The translations under genes were made by a program, and so were the position numbers. This document shows positions 25,099 through 33,400 of a stretch of 64,000 nucleotides of DNA, one piece after another. This DNA is from Microbacterium immunditiarum (GTDB lineage: Bacteria; Actinomycetota; Actinomycetes; Actinomycetales; Microbacteriaceae), in assembly GCF_013409785.1 (NCBI RefSeq), contig NZ_JACCBV010000001.1, positions 124,001 to 188,000 on the forward strand, given 5' to 3'. Each line of letters opens with the position of its first letter. Position 1 is the stretch's first letter. Below the pieces are notes generated by a model. It searched no databases. It saw only the letters and a program-made list of their open reading frames with translations, and was not told where the DNA came from.

Positions 25099-26222
25099 TT
25101 CTGGCCTCCTGCCCGTCTGATCCCGCTGGCGACTGTGGGGTGGCTCACGCCCGCGAGGGCGGCGATGCGCCGGTTGGACATTTCGAGGGTCTGGTGCGCG
25201 TGGCGCCACAGCTGGTCCCGTAGCTCGCTCGTCGGGAAGCGCGCGATCAGCTCAGAGACGAGCGCCTCCTCAAGAGCTAGCTGGTGCAGGATCGCCTTCC
25301 GCCGGCAAATCTCCCAGAAGCGCATCAGGACGGAGTGGCTGGCACCCGCCCAGAGCGCCGCGGTCAGCTCGACGAGCTGTGCAGACGCCTCTCCATGGTT
25401 CGCGTTGCTCAACAGCATCCGCCTCTGCGTCTGGTCGGGGAGAGGGAACTCGACGATCCGATCGAACCGCCGGTCGATCGCCTCATCCAACAGTTGGGGG
25501 TGATTGGTGGCAGCCACTAAGAGGCTGCTGTCGGGCCATCTGTCAAGCTCGACGAGGATCACGTTCACGACCCGCTTGAGCTCGCCGATGTCCGAGTCGT
25601 CGTCGCGACGCTTGGCAACCGCGTCGAACTCGTCCAGGAGTAGCACGCACGGGCCGGACTTCGCGTATTCCAGGACCGACTTGATGTTTCGACCGGAGCT
25701 GCCCAGATAGCTGGAGACCACTGAGGCAAGGTCCAAAGCGACCAGTGGTACACCCAGCCGCTGCGCCAGCCAGCGGGTGGCGAGCGTTTTGCCTACTCCG
25801 GGCGGACCAGAAAACAGCACCGTTCGACTCAGCGAAACACCGGCTCTTGCGAGCTCATCCGCGCGGTTGCGTTCCTCCACGATCTCATTCAGTTCGATCG
25901 CGACCCGCTGATCGACAACGAGCTCATCCGCGATCGGGAGCGCATTCACATCGACGAGCGGGTGCGTTCCGTCACCGTCGGCTGGGATCGCTCCGCTATC
26001 GAACCGCAGCCCCGCGGACGGCTTCGACGCCGAGAGCGCCTCGTGCACGGCGACCCGAAACGCCCCTGGGTCGCCGACGGTCGGCGGCACCGCACGAACA
26101 AGACGGCCGGCAAGCTGACGCACACCCGCTGCATGGCCGCGGGCGCCCACTCGAACCAAGTCAACGACGACTCGCTCCAGTCCATCAGTCGACTGGTAAA
26201 TTGCTGGGTTCCGGTCCGCCAT
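25095..26222 (-). CDS. AAA+ ATPase, first gene of Ubl-associated operon
   Basis: A 375-residue AAA+ ATPase. Walker A GPPGVGKTLA is at about residue 145, Walker B VLLLDEFDAVAKRR at ~205, and sensor/arginine finger residues lie in ATNHPQ and DRRFDR. A C-terminal helix-turn-helix-like segment (NRRIAALAGVSHPTVASGIR) is unusual for an AAA protein and could bind DNA. The ATG at 26222 is preceded on the minus strand by TACGGT and 7 bases, so the transcript may be leaderless. A 6-bp inverted repeat (26228-26242) overlaps that position and could be an operator. The longer frame to 26474 is unconserved. Confidence 0.83.
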   Translation of the reverse strand: MADRNPAIYQSTDGLERVVVDLVRVGARGHAAGVRQLAGRLVRAVPPTVGDPGAFRVAVHEALSASKPSAGLRFDSGAIPADGDGTHPLVDVNALPIADELVVDQRVAIELNEIVEERNRADELARAGVSLSRTVLFSGPPGVGKTLATRWLAQRLGVPLVALDLASVVSSYLGSSGRNIKSVLEYAKSGPCVLLLDEFDAVAKRRDDDSDIGELKRVVNVILVELDRWPDSSLLVAATNHPQLLDEAIDRRFDRIVEFPLPDQTQRRMLLSNANHGEASAQLVELTAALWAGASHSVLMRFWEICRRKAILHQLALEEALVSELIARFPTSELRDQLWRHAHQTLEMSNRRIAALAGVSHPTVASGIRRAGGQK

Positions 26223-26301
26223 GTTTACCACCGTAGCGGTGGGGTCGGACCTCCGCGACCCGACTCGCTGTCGGCTGCGTGGCGCTCTGCCGCCGACACT
26301 C

Positions 26302-27330
26302 TCAGCGCGCGAGGTCTGGGCTCGGCGTGCCCGGGGCGGGTGTCCGATGTGGCGCGGCGGCGTCGGGGTCGAGTGCGACGACGGCGCGTCGCAGAGCGGC
26401 GAGATCTTGAGCGACGCGTGTTTCGAGCTTGCGTCCGGGCTCGCTTCCTGCTGGCAGGGGGATGGTGGGGACAATGTCGCGGACGGCGATTTCGTGGAGA
26501 GGAATCAGTAGTTCGGCGGTCTGCGTGGTGACTTGTCTGGTTGCTTCCGCGTACTGAGTCATGCGTCGAAGTTCGCTGAGCCACGCGACCGCGGTTCTGG
26601 TCCCCACCCGTCGTGTGCGTGCCCGTTCGAGAGCAGCCGTCGCAGTGGTGAACTCCCCATCGGGCAGATGCGGGGTTGCGCGGCGTACATCGAATCCTGC
26701 CTTGCCGTCCCGGTCGAGGATGGTGACGCGGTCGATGTGGGGTGAGGTCTCGAGCTGGGCGACGAGCGCCGTGGTCCCGTCGTAACCGCGGTCGTGGGCG
26801 GTACGGGAGGTGAATCGGGCGGGGAGGTTCTCGCGACGGGATCGGAAGTAGCGGGAGGTGGCGGAGAGGAGGCTGTCGGCGCGGGACGCTCCGGTCGCGA
26901 CGACGTGTACTTGGAAGCCTGCGTCGCTGAACGCGCGCGCGGTGGCGAGAGTGAGCTCAGGTGTGTGGAAGGTGCCTTCGAGCAGTAGCGATCGTTGGGT
27001 GTTGCGGGCGTGGTCGATGGCAGCGCGGACCCATGCCGCGGTGACGGGCGCGAAGGCGTCCGGCGCGTGGATCGGGTCTCGGGTGATGAGCTCGCGGTAG
27101 CGGGGGTGGAAGGCGCGCAGGTCGTCGCCGCTGAGCGGTACTGGTTCGAAGTCGTACTCGCGCAGCAGGCTGTGGGTGGCGCGCGATTTGCCGGCGCCGG
27201 GCTGCCCGCCGAGCAGGATCAGGGCCGGGGAGTCGCTGGCGGCATCATCGGGGAAAAGGATGGAGCGGATCTCGTCGACGAAGATCCGGGCGAGCTCCTC
27301 GGGGGTGGGTTCCGGCTGCGGTGCGGTCAC
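26302..27330 (-). CDS. zeta toxin family kinase
   Basis: A 342-residue P-loop kinase. Walker A GGQPGAGKSRATH lies at about residue 40, LSGDDLRAFHPRY (~65-78) supplies the substrate-binding Asp/Arg region, and LLLEGTFH (~120) corresponds to the second conserved zeta motif. Zeta/PezT toxins phosphorylate UDP-N-acetyl sugars and block wall synthesis. GTG start overlaps the stop of the small upstream gene (GTGA), which would encode the antitoxin. The C-terminal ~130 residues extend beyond the minimal kinase. It would stabilise the ICE. Confidence 0.8.
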   Translation of the reverse strand: MTAPQPEPTPEELARIFVDEIRSILFPDDAASDSPALILLGGQPGAGKSRATHSLLREYDFEPVPLSGDDLRAFHPRYRELITRDPIHAPDAFAPVTAAWVRAAIDHARNTQRSLLLEGTFHTPELTLATARAFSDAGFQVHVVATGASRADSLLSATSRYFRSRRENLPARFTSRTAHDRGYDGTTALVAQLETSPHIDRVTILDRDGKAGFDVRRATPHLPDGEFTTATAALERARTRRVGTRTAVAWLSELRRMTQYAEATRQVTTQTAELLIPLHEIAVRDIVPTIPLPAGSEPGRKLETRVAQDLAALRRAVVALDPDAAAPHRTPAPGTPSPDLAR

Positions 27331-27584
27331 GTGGTGTCCGCGGTCAATTCGGCCAGACGTGCAGCGAGGCGTTTCGTTTGTGCATCGACGGCGGCGCGGT
27401 CGTACCCGTCGACGGCGAACACCTCCTCGCGCACGGCGGCGATCTCGGCGTGTGCCTTCTCCACGGCGGGACCGACGGTGCGGGCCGATTGAAGGATGCG
27501 GGCCTGCAGGGCGGTCGCGGTCTCGCGCATCACGTCGTATGCGACGGTGTCGTTGACTCGCCACCGCGGTATCTGAGTGTTCAT
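27327..27584 (-). CDS. putative antitoxin of the zeta toxin
   Basis: An 85-residue, helix-rich protein with SD GAGGAAA five bases before its ATG. It is translationally coupled to the zeta toxin. It shows no similarity I recognise to classical epsilon antitoxin or PezA. Helices with heptad-like Ala/Glu/Arg (AEIAAVREEVFAVDG) suggest a coiled coil. The antitoxin role is inferred only from size, order and coupling. Confidence 0.6.
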   Translation of the reverse strand: MNTQIPRWRVNDTVAYDVMRETATALQARILQSARTVGPAVEKAHAEIAAVREEVFAVDGYDRAAVDAQTKRLAARLAELTADTT

Positions 27585-27631
27585 CGGGTTTCCTCGCCCT
27601 GATCGTACCGGCGTCCCCGAGCACAGCGGGG

Positions 27632-28272
27632 TCACGACTGCGTGGTTGTGGAGACGACGGCGAGGTCGTAGCCGCCGTAGGGGCTGTATGCGGGGACGTG
27701 ACGGTGCCGAGGCCGGATCGATCGGTGCGGATCGGCGCACCCGGAGCGCGGTACCGGCCCGGGTAGTGGGCCGCCAGCCAGTCTTCGAGCTTGCCGGTCA
27801 TCTTCTGGGTGCCCATTGAGCCACGGAGCTTGGCGGGCAGGATCGGCAGGTTGCGCCAGCCGGGGAAGGCGTGGTCGTGCCAGGCTTCGACGGTGTCGTT
27901 CTCGGTGCCGATGGCGTGCCATGCGCACGTTGCGCAGACGGTCATCTCGATGAGGTCGCCTACGCATGCACACCGGTCGGTGCCGCGCGGGTGGGCGTCG
28001 GGCGGGCAGCGGAGATCGGCGGTGAAGGTGTCGAGGGTGTGGTCGTCGAGGCGGAGGGTGCCGCCACAGATGGCGCGGTGCCACATGTGCGAGCCGGGGC
28101 TACATGCGAAGCGGCCGTGCTCGAACTGGTAGCGGGCGTTGGCGGTGTCGAGGTCGTCGGGGCTCTGGTAGCCGCTGGTGAACCGCAGTGGGGCGGCGCC
28201 GGACCAGGGGCCGGCTGTGTCGAGGTCTGCGTCGTGGATCAGCGCGTCGATCGCGCTGCTGAGGTCGTCCAT
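27632..28272 (-). pseudogene. DUF6349-like gene with single-base frameshift
   Basis: The frame starting at the ATG 28272 encodes a protein of ~190 residues with Cys-rich zinc-like motifs (CACVGD, CATCAWH) and Trp/His segments, resembling my recollection of DUF6349. Near 27703-27706 the reading frame loses the family's ending. The next frame continues with HVPAYSPYGGYDLAV and stops at 27632. One extra C in a short C-run would restore a single ORF of about 213 codons; the span of 641 bases is one short of a multiple of three. Without the shift the frame runs on unnaturally into downstream genes. Confidence 0.55.
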
Positions 28273-28335
28273 GAGTTCTCCGTGAGGTTGAGGGGTGGGC
28301 GGCTCTGGTGCGGGTCGCCGCCCACCCCGGGGCTG

Positions 28336-29083
28336 CTACGTGTTGTCGACGGTGGGGATGTCGTCGGCGCTGGTGACGAGGTGGGCGTCGAGTTCGCGGA
28401 TGACGCGGTGGCACCCGGCGGACGCGGCGCTGGTGATCGGGCCGGGAACGGCGCCGAGGAACCGGTCGAGGGCGATGGCGTGGGTGGCGGTGTTCAGCGC
28501 TCCGGATCGCCATCCGGCTTCGACGATCACGATCTGTTGGGCAAGCGCGGCGAGTATCCGGCCACGGGCCAGGAAGCGCCACTTCGTCGGCGTGTGTCGC
28601 GGGGGCACTTCGCTGATCACCGCGCCGGTCGCGGCGACCCGTTCCAGCAGGGATGTGTGCCCGGCGGGGTAGGGGCGGTCGATGCCTCCGGCGAGCACGG
28701 CGATCGGGGTGCCGAGCGCGGTCAGGGTCGCGCGGGTCGCGGCCGCTTCGATGCCGTAGGCAGCGCCGGTGATGATCGCGTGCCCGCGCTCGACGAGTGC
28801 CGTGGTCAGTTCGGTGGCGACGTGTTCGCCGTAGGAGGTGGCGGCGCGGGATCCTTCCACCGTGGTGCGGTGCCGCCGGGTCAGGACGGTGCGGTCGCCG
28901 GTTCCCCACAGCCCGTAGGGCCTGCAGGTGGCGGTCGGGGAGGTGGCCGAGGGGCCGAAGGCACCAGTCGATGTCTTCGTCGATGTGGTAGCCGGGCTCC
29001 TGTGTGGGCTTGTCGCGGTAGTAGCTGAGCGCCGCGGACGCGACGCGGTAGAGGAGGGATTCGGCTTCGGAACGGTCGAGCAT
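28336..29083 (-). pseudogene. DprA/Smf-like gene, frameshifted near the 5' end
   Basis: The C-terminal ~175 residues are a DprA Rossmann-like domain: GSRAATSYGEHV, GAAYGIEAAA, AVLAGGIDRPYPAGHT, IVEAGWRSGALNTA and GAVPGPITSAASAGCHR. DprA loads RecA on single-stranded DNA. Translation most plausibly starts at the ATG 29083 (SD GGAAGGA), but that frame leaves the DprA frame around 28915-28925. Removing one C from a C-run there would join MLDRSEAE... to the DprA part, and the 748-base span is one over a multiple of three. It is either a decayed gene or a sequencing error. The N-terminal domain is also shorter than in housekeeping DprA. Confidence 0.6.
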
Positions 29084-29129
29084 GAGTGGGTGTCCTTCCG
29101 GTTCTGAGTATGACGGCACTTCGGGCGGG

Positions 29130-30200
29130 TTACAGGGATGGTCCGCCGCGGGATCGCGGGGAGACGCCTGGGGTGTGTGGGGCGGCGGGGTCGTTGTGGT
29201 GCGGGTCGCGGCGCCGGGCGGGCAGTCGCAGTCGGGCGTTGATGGCCCGGGCGATCTCATCCATCCGCGACGCTTCGGCCTCCCGCGCCGCCTGGATCGC
29301 GGACAAATGGGCCTCCTGTCGCGCCTGCTCCCGGGCGCGGCGCTGTGCGAGCTCGGCGCGTCGCTGCGGGTAGGCGAAGGCTTCTCGGGCGCGGGCGCTG
29401 TCACGTTCCCATGCCGCGATCAGCTCGAGCGGGGTGGGCTCTTCCTCCTGGCGGGTCCGGTTTCGTTGGGCGGGGGTGCGGGGGCGGGTGAAGAACGCTT
29501 CAGCCGCGTCGTGGTTGGCCCGCCGCTCGGTGGCGGTGACGCGGTGCAGCCGTCGCGGCGGGAGGCCTGCGGCGATGCGGGCGCGCTCGCGTCGTCGCCA
29601 TTCCTTGTTGTACGCGTTGTAGCGCTCCTTGACCTCGGGGTCGGCGCGGTACTCGCGCTGCCGCTGCGTGAGGTGCTCCTGGTTCTTCTCGTAGTACCGG
29701 CGCTGCTGGGCAGCGCGGGTGGCCGGGTCGTCCTGGTTTCGCCGTTTCGTGGCGGCGAGCAGCTCGTCGCGGTTGCGGTGGTAGTAGGCGCGGCCGGACG
29801 CGCGCACCTGGTCGCGGTGGCCCTCCCGCCACCGGCGCCGCTGCTTCTGCATCTTTTCCGGGTTCGCCGCGATCCACCGCGCCTTGCGTTCCCGCTCCCG
29901 CTGCCGGTATGCCTCCTTCCGCTCCCGCACCTCCGCTTCCGCCGCGGCGCGTTCCGCCGTCCGGGCCCTCGCATCCGCGCCGAGCCTGGCCGCGAGGGCT
30001 TCGGTGACCGCAGCCGAGGCTGCGCGGGCGCGGTCGCAGTCCCGCTGCCACGCCTCGAGCAGGACGGCCGGGGTGCCAGCCTCCGCCAGCACCCGCGACA
30101 AGAGCTCGGGGGTGGCGGGACGGGCGAAGAAGGCATCCGCGGCTGCCTGCCGGGAGGAGCGGCCGACGGGGCTGGGATGGTGCTGCGCGAAGACCGTCAT
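29130..30200 (-). CDS. basic coiled-coil protein of unknown function
   Basis: A 356-residue, strongly Arg/Glu/Ala-rich protein predicted to be mostly helical. Short internal repeats of the type YYxxNxxxL...R (YYHRNRDEL, YYEKNQEHL) sit in the middle. Two similar segments, AAADAFFARPATP near the N-terminus and AAEAFFTRPRTP near residue 250, suggest an internal duplication. ATG at 30200 overlaps the glutaredoxin-like gene stop. I do not recognise the family. The Arg-rich repeats could bind DNA. Confidence 0.6.
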   Translation of the reverse strand: MTVFAQHHPSPVGRSSRQAAADAFFARPATPELLSRVLAEAGTPAVLLEAWQRDCDRARAASAAVTEALAARLGADARARTAERAAAEAEVRERKEAYRQRERERKARWIAANPEKMQKQRRRWREGHRDQVRASGRAYYHRNRDELLAATKRRNQDDPATRAAQQRRYYEKNQEHLTQRQREYRADPEVKERYNAYNKEWRRRERARIAAGLPPRRLHRVTATERRANHDAAEAFFTRPRTPAQRNRTRQEEEPTPLELIAAWERDSARAREAFAYPQRRAELAQRRAREQARQEAHLSAIQAAREAEASRMDEIARAINARLRLPARRRDPHHNDPAAPHTPGVSPRSRGGPSL

Positions 30201-30472
30201 GATGCACCGGATGACAAAGTTGCCCACTTGTGGAGGCGGTCGATGAGGTCGGGGCGGAACCCGCACCAGTGGTGGTCAGGTTCCCCGTCAACGATCACGA
30301 CGGGCGCCTCGGAGTACCCGAGATCGACCGTGAGGTACTCGTGGGCGGGAGCGTTCGAGTCCTCGGAGAGGTCGACGACCCTGTAGGGGATGCCGGTTTC
30401 GTCGAGCTTGCGGAGCGTGAGCCGGCAGCGCACGCAGCCCGGTCCGGTGGAGTACACGGTCACCGTGACCAT
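30197..30472 (-). CDS. glutaredoxin/NrdH-like protein
   Basis: A 91-residue thioredoxin-fold protein. The N-terminal VTVYSTGPGCVRCRLT carries the redox CxxC (CVRC). SEAPVVIVDGE supplies the cis-Pro region, and the tail WCGFRPDLIDRL matches NrdH-type glutaredoxins. It would act as an electron donor for a reductase. Its ATG lies inside the last codons of the upstream helicase gene. Similar small redoxin genes occur in actinobacterial mobile elements. Confidence 0.82.
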   Translation of the reverse strand: MVTVTVYSTGPGCVRCRLTLRKLDETGIPYRVVDLSEDSNAPAHEYLTVDLGYSEAPVVIVDGEPDHHWCGFRPDLIDRLHKWATLSSGAS

Positions 30473-33400
30473 CCCGCACCCCCCGGCGCTGCCACCATTC
30501 CCGGCACCGTGTGCGGCGCCGCCGCGTCCACGCCCGCCATGCGACCGACGTCACGCTGCGGAACGGGGTCGGCGGCAGGGTCGGTGGTGGTCGCGTCGTT
30601 CTGCAGGGCGGCGTCGATACGGGCAAGCTCGGCGCGGGCGGTGTCGAGGGCCGCGGCGTGTTTGAACGGCGCGGTCAGAGACCGCTCGGCGTCGTCGCGC
30701 GTCGTGGTGGCGTCGGCGATGCGGGTGCGGACAGTGCTGATGAGCTGGTCGATGCCGGTGAGTCGGTTCTCCAGCATGCGGATGGTGCCCCAGTCCTGCG
30801 CGTCCAGGGCCTTGTCCACGGGGATGCGGATGGTGCCGCCGGGGATCCCGTCCAGCTCGAGGACCAGGTGGATGTGGCCGAGGTCGGTGCGGGTGCGCGC
30901 GAGGATGGGGAATCCGCTGATCTGTCCGACGGGGCCGCGGGGCCGGTCGTCGATGACGGGGCGGGCATAGGCGATGCCGGCGGTGGTCGCCCACCGGGCT
31001 AGGGCGGTGGCCGCGTCTGTGCGGGACGTGTAGATGCGGTCCCCGATCGTGATCCGGAACTTCTCCCCGGACAGGTCTTGCACCCGCGGGACCGCCGCGG
31101 TGAGCGCGGCGAGATCGGCGGTAGCAGCGTCCAGGGACCGTTCCGCCTGGGTGACGGCGGCGCGCAGCGTGGACTGTCCGCGGTGCCAGGCGCGTTCCAG
31201 GCGTTCCAGACGGGCGGTCTCGTTGAGAGCAACGGAGCGTTCGAGCAGGAGGGGGTTGCCGGAGGCGAGGGCTTTGGCTTCGGCGGCGGTGAGGGTGTCG
31301 CCGGTGATGTCGTCGATCTCGCGGACGTCGAGCCTCCCGCGCATGATCTGCGCGATGAACCGGGCTTTGCGTTCGATGGTCTGCCACATGTAGGCGGCGA
31401 AGGTGTGCTCGACCACGTACTGGTAGATCCGCACCTCCGCGTTCTGGTTGCCTTGGCGGAGGATGCGGCCGTGGCGTTGGGCGACGTCGGCGGGCCGCCA
31501 CGGGCAGTCCACGTCGTGCAGCGCGACCGCCCTCGCTTGCACGTTGGTGCCGACCCCCATCCGTTGGGTGGACCCGATCAGCACGCTGATGCGCCCTTCC
31601 CGGGCGGCGGCGAACAGGCGGGCTTTGTCGGCGTCGTTTCGGGCCTCGTGCACGAACCGCACCCGCTCCACCGGGACACCGCGGGCGGTGAGTCGGTTCC
31701 GGAGGTCCTGGTACGCGTTCCACCGGTCCTCGGTGGGGGTGGACAGGTCGCAGAACACCAGCTGCAGTGCGCCCCGCAGCGGCGACGGCTCCCCAGTGCG
31801 GGTGTCGAGGAAGTTGTCGTCGGCGTGGTCGTGGTGGATGCGGGCGATCCGGTCCGCGACCACATCCAATGGCACGTCGAGCGGGGTGGCGGTGGGGTGG
31901 ACGAGGCGGATGTCGAGGGCGGCTTTGCGGCCGTCGGTGGAGATCTTCAGCATGTTGTCCTCGGTGGGTGGCACCGCGTGCGCGGCGACCGCCTCGGCCC
32001 GTTCCCCGAGCAGCCGCACGTAGTCGAGGACCTCGTCGGTCGCAGGGATAACAACCGTCTCGGGCAGTCGGCGTCCGTCGGCCCGTTCGGTGAGCAGCGG
32101 GGTGGGGAGGTCGAGGTCTTCGGCGGACTTCACGTCGGCGAAGGTGTGCCACATCCGCAGCATCTCCGGCACGTTCTGGAAGCGCGCGAACCTTGTCTTG
32201 ACCCGGAACTTGCCGCCGCCGGTGGGGGCCATCTCCACCTCGGTGACCGTCTGACCGAACGTGGCCGCCCAGCTGTCGAACGCCTCCACGCCCGCCGCGC
32301 GCAGCAGGTCGGGGCGCAGGTAGCGGGACATGACGTGCGCTTCGGTGATGCTGTTGGCGATCGGGGTGGCGGTGGCGACGGTGACCACCCGGTTCCCGTG
32401 CACCCGGCGGAGGTAGTCGAGCTTGAGGGCGAGGTCCAGGGCGCGGGCGGACCCGTCGATGTTCGCGTCCGGGATATGAGAGGCGGTGTGCAGGTTCTTG
32501 TAGTCGTGGGCCTCGTCGACGATGAGGTAGTCGATCCCGGTGGCCTCGAAGCTGATCCCGGGGTCGCGGGGCTGGTCCAGCAGCCGCTTCTGCCGCTCCT
32601 CCTCCGCCTGGATGCGCTTCTCGATCCCCTTCACCGTCAATCGGTCCTCCTTCTCCACCTCCGTCAGCGCCCGTCGGAGCACGGCGAGGGTGTCGTTGAC
32701 GAACGCGGTCTGCGCTTCCGGGTCCAGGCCGAGGCGCTGGAAGGCAGTGCGGGTGAGGATGACGGCGTCCCAGTCGTTCGCCGCGACCCGGGCCACGAAC
32801 AGCCGCCGCTTGTCGCCGGTGAGGGCGTCGGTGCCGGCGGCCAGGATCCGCGCCTGCGGGTACACCTGCATGAATTCTCGGGAGAACTGTTCAAGCATGT
32901 GATTCGGCACCACGATGGCCGGCTTGTTCACCATCCCGAGACGCTTCAGCTCCATCGCACCGGCCACCATCTCCGCGGTCTTGCCGGCCCCGACCTCGTG
33001 GAACAGGCCGACGGCGGGTTCGGAGATCATCCGCGCCACCGCCGCCTTCTGATGCGCGCGCAGCGTGAACGTCGCCGACATGCCCGGGAAGGTGAGGTAC
33101 TCCGCCTCGGTGGCGTAGTCGCGCAGCACGAGGGAGTTGAACCTCCTGTTGTACTCGGCGGAAAGCTCCGTCGCGCGGGCGGGGTCTTCCCAGACCCATT
33201 CCTCGAACCGTTCTTGCAGGGCTTGGGCCTTGTCTTGGGCGGCGGCTGTCTCGGTCGGGTTGAACACCAGCCGCTCCGTGCCGTCGGCATCCTTGATGGT
33301 GTCGTCGACACGGATCGGGGTCTGGTTCGCCAGGGCCGTGAACAGATCCGGCGCGGGGCGGCGTTCGGTGCCCCACTCCTGGGTGGCGCGCACGGTGGAG

